Source: Bacteroidales bacterium (GTDB lineage Bacteria; Bacteroidota; Bacteroidia; Bacteroidales; SM23-62). Taken from it: a stretch of 21,238 bases of DNA. A model generated the notes under the pieces. That model did no database searches. It was not told the DNA's origin and saw only the letters and a list, made by a program, of their open reading frames with translations. The translations under genes and the position numbers were made by a program. Positions 9,501-16,290 of the stretch are shown in pieces (position 1 is the first letter of the stretch; the number at the start of each line of letters is the position of its first letter). The stretch is taken from positions 1 to 21,238 of the forward strand of contig JADHVS010000056.1 in NCBI GenBank assembly GCA_016783865.1, read 5' to 3'.

Positions 9501-9993
9501 CTTCGGCTTCTGTATCTATATAGAACACATCCTGATTATCATTTATGTGTGTTTTTGTTATGCGGTCGACACTGTAAAAGATGATCTCCTCTTTGTTCCT
9601 GATGATTTCAGTTACTTCGCCAGCATACGACATCCCTGAAAGAGATTGGTACTGGTAAACACCATTCATCGACCGTTCCAGTATCCCAAAGTCATTACTA
9701 CAGCCGACAAAGGTTATGTTTGTAAGGGTATCAAGGAATAACGAGAGTACAATATCCGGTGAATTCACCAGTTGCCAGTTTTCAGAATCGAATATGAGAA
9801 TTCCTTTACGGGTGGCAAATTGCATCACATAATAACCATTCTGGGAAATGTCAAACACCTGTTTATCGAGGAGCTTGTGTGTAACATAGTTAGATATAAA
9901 CGGATTGCCTTCCTGTGCCACAATTCGATTCCAGGGTAATGTGCCACAGGTGAGAACCAGCGCAGCCAGAAATAGACGGGACAATTTGTCCAT
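6595..9993 (-). CDS. Membrane sensor: beta-propeller, Y_Y_Y domain, SpoIIE/PP2C phosphatase
   Basis: A 1132-residue one-protein signalling device. Residues 1-27 form a signal peptide or anchor. Residues 30-740 are a periplasmic propeller of the Bacteroidota two-component-sensor type, with repeats such as GTNEGIFYL and GTHAGLHEI. Residues 745-822 form the Y_Y_Y domain (YQYYIEGLTEGWSEWS). A transmembrane helix spans 825-848 and a coiled-coil 850-893. Residues 910-1132 are a SpoIIE phosphatase with metal motifs SGDFYW, AADCTGHGVPGAFMSM, SKDGMDIALC, FSDGFPDQ and VDDILLIG, all acidic ligands present. It should sense an external signal and dephosphorylate a cytoplasmic partner, probably an anti-sigma-factor antagonist; no partner gene lies nearby. 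Residues 361-465 are an unusual Glu/Lys-rich insertion within the propeller. It starts 58 bases after the acyl-CoA synthetase gene. Architecture is firm; signal and target are unknown. Confidence 0.9.
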   Translation of the reverse strand: MDKLSRLFLAALVLTCGTLPWNRIVAQEGNPFISNYVTHKLLDKQVFDISQNGYYVMQFATRKGILIFDSENWQLVNSPDIVLSLFLDTLTNITFVGCSNDFGILERSMNGVYQYQSLSGMSYAGEVTEIIRNKEEIIFYSVDRITKTHINDNQDVFYIDTEAEEYFTGIFKYHDRIFINSNINGLYEMTDSALVEFPDDAGFIDQTILFHFPFNEDEVLIGTDNNNLILFNGTGFRTFDLKDREYLLESELTGGVNIDDQHFAIATVLGGCLILDKSTGESNHIINYQNGLPDDEIYAIGIDRNKGIWLSHEYGLSRIDLSLPIKNYNIFPGLKGNVESVAYLNGTLYIGTNEGIFYLGEKKDYLEEEIVIKVVEEIPDEESTSKKEEEINEQVEEETQEPLSKKDQRKLRRDERKESKLQDTDEQEKEKEDRPILQALSETLENPFRKKRDMPSTKTTYKKKKIYSLQSITHEFIKIPGLEKKCNELVITGNRILAGTHAGLHEIENNKLRAIFPDWYIIFIQPSLFGNDLFVGTNERVYLIGLQNNVWTIKRQYDEIMEEVFSVYQASENEIWFGCDNVAYRMKTDQDTFSLTPFVFSDQTYDPVFINGIGDELYFHQSSGISTLRGDSIIPYTEIPMTSVIPVYFFSPDGITWVKSGENWFSLQDEEVYDRSITPFLNIFNDIKNFHFDNDGNLWVLHENGFISKVLTTEISGFSQSSYLHMTYIIDQEGQLYNVSNSVIDYANRSLEFDYTIPCYLKSSSTKYQYYIEGLTEGWSEWSHRSTLALPHIPPGKYIIRFRAQNVLGTISDEQAVQFHIKPPFWLTIWFLILSFLVLVMIVLGIIRLRTRKLQRDKHILEEKVKQRTAEIERQKNEIVAQKQEIMDSIHYAQRIQSAILPSENVVKKVLPENFIMFLPRDIVSGDFYWMTQRDELSIFAAADCTGHGVPGAFMSMLGVSFLNEIISKHGRLEASEMLNHLRELIMMTLSQKESESKDGMDIALCILNNKTKELQFAGAFNPLFLIRNGELIEIKGDRMPIGIYGGMEKDFTNHKMQVRKGDCLYIFSDGFPDQIGGEKGKKYLSKKFKQFLVENHALPMKEQHKVLHDRITEWMGNYQQVDDILLIGIRI

Positions 9994-10025
9994 AATTAGT
10001 TTATTAGTTGATTAGTTATTTGGTT
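9994..10025. repeat. Three-and-a-half copies of an 8-base tandem repeat before a start codon
   Basis: On the plus strand the units AATTAGTT, TATTAGTT and GATTAGTT follow each other without a gap, then a degenerate ATTTGGTT. They end directly against the start codon of the SpoIIE-domain sensor at 9993, so they occupy its ribosome-binding region. As RNA this reads as AACTAAT units, which lack a Shine-Dalgarno and should stay unstructured. Confidence 0.6.
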
Positions 10026-10051
10026 ATTTTGTATATCTGTTTCCCGGTTAA

Positions 10052-11950
10052 TCATTCCAGGGATTTCAGGTTATTCTCGTTGGTAATGTTTTTAGCGTCA
10101 GGTGTATACAGATATTCAAGCAGTTCATTGTATTTATCGGTGATTTTGCCTCGAACTATTTTCAGCGTACTGTTCAGTAACTGGTTTTCCTCAGTAAATG
10201 GTTCAGGAAGGATACCAATGGCTGCCGGGAGCCATCGTTGCGGGAACCGGTCATCGTATCTCCCTCCTTTCCTGTATTCGCCCAGCTGTTTCTCCAGCTC
10301 TTTAAGGGCCAGTTTCCTGCCTTCTTCTGTTCCAGAGTTCTGGTCCTGAACTGCCAGCCAGCGGTTCATGGCTTCTTTATTCGGAACAACCAGGATGACT
10401 GAATAGGGCTGCTGGTTATTGTGCATCATGCATTGATCGACAAATGGACAATTGATGGTCATGTCTTCTTCTATTCCTTCAGGGCTGATCTTCTCGCCAT
10501 CATCTGAAATCAGAAGGCATTTGAACCTTCCCAGCACATAGAGGAATTCGTCTTCATCCATATATCCCATATCACCCGTATACAGCCAGCCATCTTTAAG
10601 GACTTCTTTTGTGGCCTCCTCATTTTTCCAGTAGCCTGCCATGACATTTTCCCCTTTTACCACGATTTCGCCTTTTTCCCCAACTGGCAATTCGTTCCCT
10701 TCTTCATCGCAGATCTTCAATTCCAGGTCGGATACCAGGTAACCTGACGAACCCAGTTTATGTTTGGCTTCTGAGTTGCCGGAAATGACCGGGGCGGCCT
10801 CTGTTAAGCCGTAGCCCTGAAACATGGGAATGCCAATAGCATAAAAGAATCGTTGCAGGTCGATATCGAGCAATGCGCCGCCTCCGACAAAAAATCTCAG
10901 CCGGCCGCCAAATCCTTCCTTCCTGATTTTCCTGAACATGATTTTGTCGTAAAGCGCCAGTAATGGTTTCTTAAAAATTTGCAGCCCTTTCCCTTTATCC
11001 CAACCGATGCCATTGTATGAGTATGAAATTTTGAGAGCGTGCTTAAAAAGCTTATCAATGAATTTTCCTTTCTCCTGTATATTGGTTTCGATATTTTTCT
11101 TAAAGTTTTTAGCCAGGGCAGGAACACTCAGGAAAAACACTGGCTTGTTCTCCTTTATATTGGTCCTGAAATTCTTTAATGTTTCGATATAGTTTTTTCC
11201 CAATTGAACAGCAGCGATGCTGGCTCCTGCTGAAATAATGGTATAGATACCTGTGGTGTGGGCGAAGGCATGGTCCCAGGGCAGGGTAAGCAGCGTGGTA
11301 TACCATTCCGGTACCGGCATGATACTTCTGGCTTGCTCAACATTGGCATAATAGTTTCTGTGGCTTAAGATGATCCCTTTTGGATCTGCCGTGGTGCCCG
11401 AAGTATAACAAATGTTGGCATAATCGTCGGGTTGCACAGAGAGCCACCTTTCTTCGAACTGATCAGGATTTTTATCCAGAAATTCTTGTCCCAGTTTAAC
11501 AATATCATCGAATAGCAGATCTTTTTCATCCGGTTCTTCCACCGGATCCATATGGATAACCTTTTCCAGGGTAGGTATCTGATGCTTTAATTTTTTGAGC
11601 TTACGGGCCTGGTTACCCGAAACGATAATCATCCGGCTATCCGAATGTTCAAGCCTGAATTTTATCTCTGATGATTCTTCCAGTTTGGTAGACAGGGGAA
11701 CATTCACCCCACCGGCATACAGGATGCCTAATTCGGCCACTGGCCAATTCTTCCTTCCTTCTGACATCAGGGCCATCCTGTCACCCTTTTTAATTCCAAT
11801 TTTCATCAATCCGGCTGCAAAGTCATGCACTTCTTTACGGATTTGTTTATACGTATATCCCTCGTATTCAGTAGTTTTCTTTTCCAGAATAAAAACATTT
11901 TCAGTGTATTTTTCTACACTGGTCTCAAACAGGTGATTCAAGGTTTTCAT
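10052..11950 (-). CDS. Long-chain acyl-CoA synthetase (AMP-forming)
   Basis: A 632-residue adenylate-forming enzyme of the FadD15/long-chain fatty acid-CoA ligase group; activates fatty acids through an acyl-AMP to acyl-CoA. Motifs in order: the phosphate-binding loop YTSGTTADPKG (182-192), DHAFAHTTG, the adenine motif GYGLTEAAP (379-387), YTGD (457-460), GRFK with R475 at the hinge, GEKISPE (485-491), and NSTLKIVRGKI with the catalytic lysine at about 597. The arrangement of the C-terminal part, with an inserted segment before the last lysine, is that of the eukaryote-like long-chain ACSL group rather than acetyl-CoA synthetase. No signal peptide or membrane helix. It precedes the SpoIIE-domain sensor on the same strand by 58 bases and may share its transcript. 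Chain-length preference cannot be read from the sequence. Confidence 0.92.
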   Translation of the reverse strand: MKTLNHLFETSVEKYTENVFILEKKTTEYEGYTYKQIRKEVHDFAAGLMKIGIKKGDRMALMSEGRKNWPVAELGILYAGGVNVPLSTKLEESSEIKFRLEHSDSRMIIVSGNQARKLKKLKHQIPTLEKVIHMDPVEEPDEKDLLFDDIVKLGQEFLDKNPDQFEERWLSVQPDDYANICYTSGTTADPKGIILSHRNYYANVEQARSIMPVPEWYTTLLTLPWDHAFAHTTGIYTIISAGASIAAVQLGKNYIETLKNFRTNIKENKPVFFLSVPALAKNFKKNIETNIQEKGKFIDKLFKHALKISYSYNGIGWDKGKGLQIFKKPLLALYDKIMFRKIRKEGFGGRLRFFVGGGALLDIDLQRFFYAIGIPMFQGYGLTEAAPVISGNSEAKHKLGSSGYLVSDLELKICDEEGNELPVGEKGEIVVKGENVMAGYWKNEEATKEVLKDGWLYTGDMGYMDEDEFLYVLGRFKCLLISDDGEKISPEGIEEDMTINCPFVDQCMMHNNQQPYSVILVVPNKEAMNRWLAVQDQNSGTEEGRKLALKELEKQLGEYRKGGRYDDRFPQRWLPAAIGILPEPFTEENQLLNSTLKIVRGKITDKYNELLEYLYTPDAKNITNENNLKSLE

Positions 11951-11985
11951 TGAAGGGTTTTTTCATTTGACAACAGGGTGTAGAG

Positions 11986-12006
11986 GGTAGTGTAAGAAGT
12001 ACTACC
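11986..12006. promoter_or_regulatory. Candidate operator: inverted repeat upstream of the acyl-CoA synthetase gene
   Basis: GGTAGT and ACTACC form a perfect 6-bp inverted repeat around a 9-base spacer, 36 to 56 bases upstream of the start codon at 11950. Just upstream of it on the minus strand is TTAATTTG (12013-12006), one base off the -7 consensus, so the repeat would lie over the transcription start. No matching -33 element is seen at 19 bases. The regulator, if any, is unknown. Confidence 0.3.
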
Positions 12007-12052
12007 AAATTAAGAAAAAAAATCAAGAAAAAGGGAATTGGTCTCTGCGGAA

Positions 12053-12091
12053 TATTATACCGAGGCTGCCAGTGGCAGCCTCGGTATAATA
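12053..12091 (-). terminator. Terminator hairpin of purA (perfect 19-bp stem)
   Basis: Two 19-base arms that begin TATTATACCGAGG and end GCCTCGGTATAATA are exact reverse complements separated by a single G at 12072, so the real hairpin will open a few inner pairs. It begins seven bases after the purA stop codon, where a transcript end is expected. There is no long U-run after the stem in the purA direction (UUCCGCAG follows), and the arms end in A/T. Termination is inferred from position and stability. Confidence 0.65.
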
Positions 12092-12097
12092 AAAACT

Positions 12098-13363
12098 TTA
12101 CGGTAGTTCGATCAACTGCTCGCGGTCGGGTCCGACACCTACCACCTTTACCGGCACACCAGTTTTTTCCTCGATGAACCGGACATAATCTATTAATTCC
12201 TTAGGCATGTCGGTGTGTTTCCTGATATGCGAAATGTCTGTAGCCCATGATGGCAGTGTTGTGTACACAGGTTTAATCTGCTGTTTGATTTCGTAGGGCC
12301 ATTGGTCGGTATACTCACCATTCACCATATATCCGGTGCAGATATTGATCTCTTTAAAATGGGATAATACGTCAGCTTTTGTCATGTAGAGTTGAGTTGC
12401 GCCGTTTAGCATGATAGCGTAATTCAATGCGGTCAGGTCGAGCCATCCGCATCTTCGCGGCCGGCCGGTTGTAGCACCGAACTCGGCACCGTGCTTGCGC
12501 AGGCTTTCGCCGGTATCATCTGTTAATTCAGTCGGAAAGGGGCCACTGCCAACACGAGTACAATAAGCTTTAAAAACTCCCATAACTTCGCCAATCTTAT
12601 TGGGTGCAATGCCCAGGCCGGTACATGCTCCCGCACTGATGGTATTGGAGGAGGTGACATAAGGGTATGATCCGAAATCAATATCGAGCATGGTTCCCTG
12701 TGCACCTTCGGCCAGCACGCTTTTGCCATTCGACAAATATTGATTAATGACATATTCACTGTTAACCAGTTGGAATTTCTTTATCGCTTCTATACCTTCG
12801 AACCAGCCTTTTTCATATTCCGCAAGATCGTATTCAAAATCGTATCGCTTGAGTATATCCTGGTGCTTTTTAGTCAGGAAATTATACTTTTCGCGAAATT
12901 TGTCACTGATAATGTCACCTGCCCGGAGTCCGTTCCGGCCGGTTTTATCCATATAGGTTGGAGTAATTCCCCGCAATGTTGAACCGATTTTCGTTTTTCC
13001 TTTGGAGGCCTCAGAAGCAGCATCCAGTATACGGTGGGTAGGCATGATCAGGTGGGCTTTCATGGAAACAAGCAACCGGTTGGTCAGGTCTACTCCCAGT
13101 TCCCTGATCTCATCGATTTCGCGCTTAAATGTCCCCGGATCGAGTACAACTCCATTGCCGATTATATTCACACTATCTTCCCGGAAAATCCCTGAAGGAA
13201 TATTATGGGTAATGTGTTTGATGTTGTTGAATTCCAACGTATGTCCGGCATTAGGCCCTCCCTGAAAACGAGCGATCACATCATATTTCGGAGTGAATAC
13301 ATCAACTAGCTTTCCCTTGCCTTCATCTCCCCATTGAAGGCCTAATAATATATCTGCTTTCAT
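12098..13363 (-). CDS. purA: Adenylosuccinate synthetase
   Basis: A 421-residue enzyme that joins IMP and aspartate using GTP, the first committed step from IMP to AMP. The P-loop-like GLQWGDEGKGK (8-18, catalytic D13), GPNAGHT with catalytic H41, GVVLDPGTF, STLRGITPTYMDKTGRNG, LAEGAQGTMLDIDFG, TSSNTISAGACTGLG, RVGSGPFPTEL and the GTP-contact region GATTGRPRRCGWLDL are all present. Length is in the normal range (about 420-432). The start is fixed by the typical MKADILLGLQWGDEG N-terminus. The gene lies 112 bases downstream of fur on the same strand. A TATTTTTC sequence at 13410-13403 resembles a -7 element, but no -33 partner is visible, so it may also be read from upstream. PurA is a known target of inhibition by (p)ppGpp, whose metabolic enzyme is encoded two genes upstream. 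Confidence 0.97.
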   Translation of the reverse strand: MKADILLGLQWGDEGKGKLVDVFTPKYDVIARFQGGPNAGHTLEFNNIKHITHNIPSGIFREDSVNIIGNGVVLDPGTFKREIDEIRELGVDLTNRLLVSMKAHLIMPTHRILDAASEASKGKTKIGSTLRGITPTYMDKTGRNGLRAGDIISDKFREKYNFLTKKHQDILKRYDFEYDLAEYEKGWFEGIEAIKKFQLVNSEYVINQYLSNGKSVLAEGAQGTMLDIDFGSYPYVTSSNTISAGACTGLGIAPNKIGEVMGVFKAYCTRVGSGPFPTELTDDTGESLRKHGAEFGATTGRPRRCGWLDLTALNYAIMLNGATQLYMTKADVLSHFKEINICTGYMVNGEYTDQWPYEIKQQIKPVYTTLPSWATDISHIRKHTDMPKELIDYVRFIEEKTGVPVKVVGVGPDREQLIELP

Positions 13364-13475
13364 ACGTTTAAATTAATTTGATTTTCTGATAGAATGCTAA
13401 ATGAAAAATACGGCGAGTGAAGGTAATAAATTTTTATAAAAATATGGAATGGTATCCGGGAGGGACCGCAAAAGA

Positions 13476-13928
13476 TTATTTGTCATCTTTTCCCTCTTTC
13501 GAGGTTCCATAAATATAAAGTGAATGATGCGAAGGATTGAAATTATTCAGTTCACAAGCAGTCTTGATGATTTCATCTATCCTCGGATCACAAAATTCCA
13601 TGACTTTACCAGTATTCACATCTATAAGGTGATCATGCTGCATACAGTGGTAAGCTTTTTCAAATTGTGCAATGTTTTTCCCGAACTGATGTTTCACCAC
13701 GAGGCTACAGTCAAGTAATAATTCGATTGTATTGTAGAGGGTGGCTCTGCTTACGCGGTAGTTCTTATTCTTCATGAATATGTAGAGTGACTCAATGTCA
13801 AAATGACCGTCACGTGAATAAATCTCCTCCAGAATCGCGTATCTTTCTGGTGTCTTCCTATGGCCCTTCTTCTCCAGGTATTCCGTAAAAATTTTCTTTA
13901 CGGTTTCTTTGGTATCATCGTTTACCAT
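13476..13928 (-). CDS. Fur-family metal-dependent regulator without the structural zinc cysteines
   Basis: A 150-residue transcriptional regulator of the Fur superfamily. The winged helix covers about 8-90 ([14 protein letters not shown], then recognition region [15 protein letters not shown]) and the dimer/metal domain about 91-142. Candidate sensing-site ligands are retained: H42 (GHFDIESLY), E90, H98 and H100 (QHDHLID), E111 or E119 and H134/H135 (HHSLYIYG). The two CxxC pairs that hold structural zinc in many family members are both missing. The first is replaced by D103-V-N-T106 (HLIDVNTGK, like the VxTG form of zinc-less Pseudomonas-type Fur), and the tail after YIYG has no cysteine. 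Whether it senses iron, peroxide or another signal cannot be told. It has its own promoter and two candidate operators and so is probably autoregulated. Confidence 0.9.
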   Translation of the reverse strand: MVNDDTKETVKKIFTEYLEKKGHRKTPERYAILEEIYSRDGHFDIESLYIFMKNKNYRVSRATLYNTIELLLDCSLVVKHQFGKNIAQFEKAYHCMQHDHLIDVNTGKVMEFCDPRIDEIIKTACELNNFNPSHHSLYIYGTSKEGKDDK

Positions 13929-13943
13929 AACTTAGACTAATTA
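13929..13943. promoter_or_regulatory. Candidate Fur-family operator, downstream site (imperfect 7-1-7)
   Basis: AACTTAG-A-CTAATTA is a 7-1-7 inverted repeat with five of seven pairs matching and the core TTAGACTAA shared, in inverse orientation, with the upstream site. It abuts the fur start codon at 13928 and lies just downstream of the predicted transcription start, a position where binding would block transcription. Confidence 0.5.
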
Positions 13944-13955
13944 AAAATAGAAAAT

Positions 13956-13986
13956 CAAAAGTATACAACTTTTTTTTAATTTAAAA
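13956..13986 (-). promoter_or_regulatory. Promoter of the Fur-family gene
   Basis: On the minus strand TACTTTTG (13963-13956) matches TAnnTTTG exactly. Nineteen bases upstream is TTTT (13986-13983), three of four bases of the -33 consensus. Initiation is expected near 13947-13952, about 20 bases before the start codon, between the two palindromes. Confidence 0.6.
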
Positions 13987-13988
13987 TG

Positions 13989-14003
13989 AATTTAGTCTAA
14001 ATT
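13989..14003. promoter_or_regulatory. Candidate Fur-family operator, upstream site (perfect 7-1-7)
   Basis: AATTTAG-T-CTAAATT is a perfect inverted repeat of 7-1-7 architecture, the geometry typical of Fur, PerR and Zur boxes. It ends three bases upstream of the -33 element of the fur promoter, and its centre is 60 bases from that of the second copy, close to a whole number of helical turns. The sequence is not the iron-box consensus, so it may define a distinct specificity. Confidence 0.55.
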
Positions 14004-14014
14004 TAAAGAATAAA

Positions 14015-16258
14015 TTAAATTGTTTCCACGCGGTTTACAGATTCGACCCCTTTGATCTTAATCAAATTCATTATTAAGTTGTTCAGGTCGGCTGTATTGT
14101 GAACATAAAGGTCGATGGTTCCTTCGAAAATTCCATCATGGCTTGCAAGGTTGATGTTTCTCATGTTCACGGAGAGCTCTTTGGAAATAATTGTTGTAAT
14201 GTGGTTATAAATACCAAATTTGTCGACACCGTTAATTTTTATCCTGGTCAGATAGGATAATAACTTGTGAGTGGTCCATCTGGCAGGAATGATCCTGTTC
14301 CCCTGGCTGGATGAAAGTTTGATGACGTTGGAGCAGTTGGCTTTATGGATAATGGTTGATCCTTCCTGGCTTTTATATCCGATAACATTATCACCCGGGA
14401 TAGGGTTGCAACACTTGGCCAATGAATAGTCTTCCTCTGCATCGTCGAGATTTTCCCTGATTACAAAAGCCGACTTGGGATCTTTTGTGCTTCGTACTTC
14501 TGTTGGAGGCTTCCTGGAGGGTTCCTTTTTTGTTTTGGAGGTGATTCCGAACTGCAGCTCCCAGTAGCGGATCCATTTATTTTTGGTATTCTTTTTCAGG
14601 ACTTTCTTAAGATCAGCCAACGACAACATTCCACTTCCGATCTTGCTGTATAATTCATCCTTTGAAACTACCTCATAGGCTGGAAGAAGTTTTCTGAAAA
14701 TCCTTGAACTGGGTTTCAAACCAAATTCATTGAGTTTTTCCTCGAGAGTCAGCTTTCCTTTTTCAATCCGGTTTTTGGTTTCAGCTTTAACTGCCGTTTT
14801 GATTGCAGATTTGGCTTTGGCAGTAATGACGTAGTGCAGCCAGTCACCCTTCGCTTTCTGGCTGTCCGAGGTAAGGATCTCGACCTGGTCACCGCTGTTC
14901 AGGGCCTGGTTCAATGGAACCAGTTTATGGTTGATCTTAGCACCTATAGCCTGGTTCCCGATTTCGGTGTGGATATCATAGGCAAAATCCAGGGCAGTCG
15001 ATCCTTTAGGAAGTGATTTGATCTGACCTTTTGGTGTAAATATATGTATTTCAGATGAGAAGAGGTTGAGCTTGAACTCATCAAGGAATTCCAGAGCATT
15101 CGCATTGGGATTTTCGAGCATCTCCCGGATCTTTTTTATCCAATTATCCAGCTCCATACTGCCCTGTTCTCCGGATTGTTTATACCGGTAATGTGCGGCA
15201 AATCCTCTTTCTGCAATTTCGTCCATCCGTTTACTGCGGATCTGCACCTCCACCCATTTTCCATGAGGTCCCATTACAGTTACATGCAATGCCTCATATC
15301 CATTGGCCTTAGGAGTTGAGACCCAATCCCTGATCCGGTCGGGCTTGGGCATATAAGTGTCGGTGATCAGAGAGTAAATATTCCAGCACTGTGTTTTCTC
15401 GGGAATCTTTGGAATTGGTTCAAAAATAATACGGATAGCCATCAAATCGTACACTTCTTCGAAAGGTACATTTTTTAATTGCATCTTATTCCAGATGGAA
15501 TAGATCGACTTGGGCCTGCCCGATATATCAAACTGAAATCCGGCCACTTCCATTTTCTGGATGAGTGGAAGTGCAAAATTGTTTATGATCAATTGCCTTT
15601 TCTTCTCATTGTCCTTAACCTTGGTTACAATATCGCTGTATATTTTTGGATACCTGTATTTGAGGCTCAGGTCTTCCAATTCTGTTTTTATACCATACAG
15701 GCCCAGGCGATGCGCGAGAGGAGCATAGAGGTAAATCGTTTCCCCCGACATCTTGATCTGTTTGTTTGGTGGCAGAGAATCGAGGGTGCGCATATTATGT
15801 AACCTGTCGCCCAGTTTTATCAGGATCACCCTTACATCATCAGACAGGGTCATGAGCATCTTCCTGAAATTCTCAGCCTGCAGAGAGCTTTTTTTATCAA
15901 ATACACCGGAAATTTTGGTCAGTCCGTCAATGATGGAGGCTACTTTTTTCCCAAAATTGTTTTCTATATCCTCAATGGTATAGTCGGTATCCTCCACTAC
16001 ATCGTGCAGCAGGGCACAGATAACCGATGTAGCACCCAGGGCAATCTCACTGGTTGCTATCCTGGCAACAGCAATCGAATGAAGGATATAGGGTTCGCCT
16101 GATTTTCTCCGCATCCCTTTATGGGCCTCATAGGCAAATTTAAAGGCCTTCCTGATCAAACGTTGATCTGTCTTGCTCTCACACCTTGTACAATGCTTCA
16201 AAAGATCATCAAACTGAACCTGAATAAGATCGTCTTCTGTTTTAGTTAGTGTGCTCAT
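14015..16258 (-). CDS. Bifunctional (p)ppGpp synthetase/hydrolase (Rel/SpoT)
   Basis: A 747-residue long RSH enzyme governing the stringent response. Domains: HD hydrolase (about 30-190) with intact H60, HDVVED (85-90) and LGDRLHNMR with D151, so hydrolysis should be active; synthetase (about 230-350) with GRPKSIYSIWNKM, YDLMAIR (D271), NGYEALH and VEVQIR (E337); TGS (about 401-466, FTPKGQIKSLPKGST); a helical region; a CC motif at 616-617 (CCNPIPGDN) with C642; and a C-terminal ACT domain (about 671-747). The frame is open to a TTG at 16285, but that codon lies inside a consensus -7 element. The ATG at 16258 has GAGGTGG just upstream and is the better start. Followed by the fur-family gene and purA on the same strand. 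Confidence 0.95.
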   Translation of the reverse strand: MSTLTKTEDDLIQVQFDDLLKHCTRCESKTDQRLIRKAFKFAYEAHKGMRRKSGEPYILHSIAVARIATSEIALGATSVICALLHDVVEDTDYTIEDIENNFGKKVASIIDGLTKISGVFDKKSSLQAENFRKMLMTLSDDVRVILIKLGDRLHNMRTLDSLPPNKQIKMSGETIYLYAPLAHRLGLYGIKTELEDLSLKYRYPKIYSDIVTKVKDNEKKRQLIINNFALPLIQKMEVAGFQFDISGRPKSIYSIWNKMQLKNVPFEEVYDLMAIRIIFEPIPKIPEKTQCWNIYSLITDTYMPKPDRIRDWVSTPKANGYEALHVTVMGPHGKWVEVQIRSKRMDEIAERGFAAHYRYKQSGEQGSMELDNWIKKIREMLENPNANALEFLDEFKLNLFSSEIHIFTPKGQIKSLPKGSTALDFAYDIHTEIGNQAIGAKINHKLVPLNQALNSGDQVEILTSDSQKAKGDWLHYVITAKAKSAIKTAVKAETKNRIEKGKLTLEEKLNEFGLKPSSRIFRKLLPAYEVVSKDELYSKIGSGMLSLADLKKVLKKNTKNKWIRYWELQFGITSKTKKEPSRKPPTEVRSTKDPKSAFVIRENLDDAEEDYSLAKCCNPIPGDNVIGYKSQEGSTIIHKANCSNVIKLSSSQGNRIIPARWTTHKLLSYLTRIKINGVDKFGIYNHITTIISKELSVNMRNINLASHDGIFEGTIDLYVHNTADLNNLIMNLIKIKGVESVNRVETI

Positions 16259-16263
16259 TTTAT

Positions 16264-16270
16264 CCACCTC
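16264..16270 (-). promoter_or_regulatory. Shine-Dalgarno that decides the Rel start
   Basis: On the minus strand GAGGTGG lies five bases before the ATG at 16258. Purine-rich sites are rare at other starts in this window, so this one argues for the ATG over the upstream in-frame TTG at 16285. Confidence 0.55.
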
Positions 16271-16282
16271 TTCCGAATCGTA

Positions 16283-16290
16283 CAAAATTA
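16283..16290 (-). promoter_or_regulatory. -7 promoter element of the Rel gene
   Basis: TAATTTTG on the minus strand is an exact TAnnTTTG match 25 bases upstream of the ATG at 16258. No clear TTTG is seen 19 bases further upstream; a TTTT at 16308-16305 is closer than usual. Only the -7 half is supported. Confidence 0.45.
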
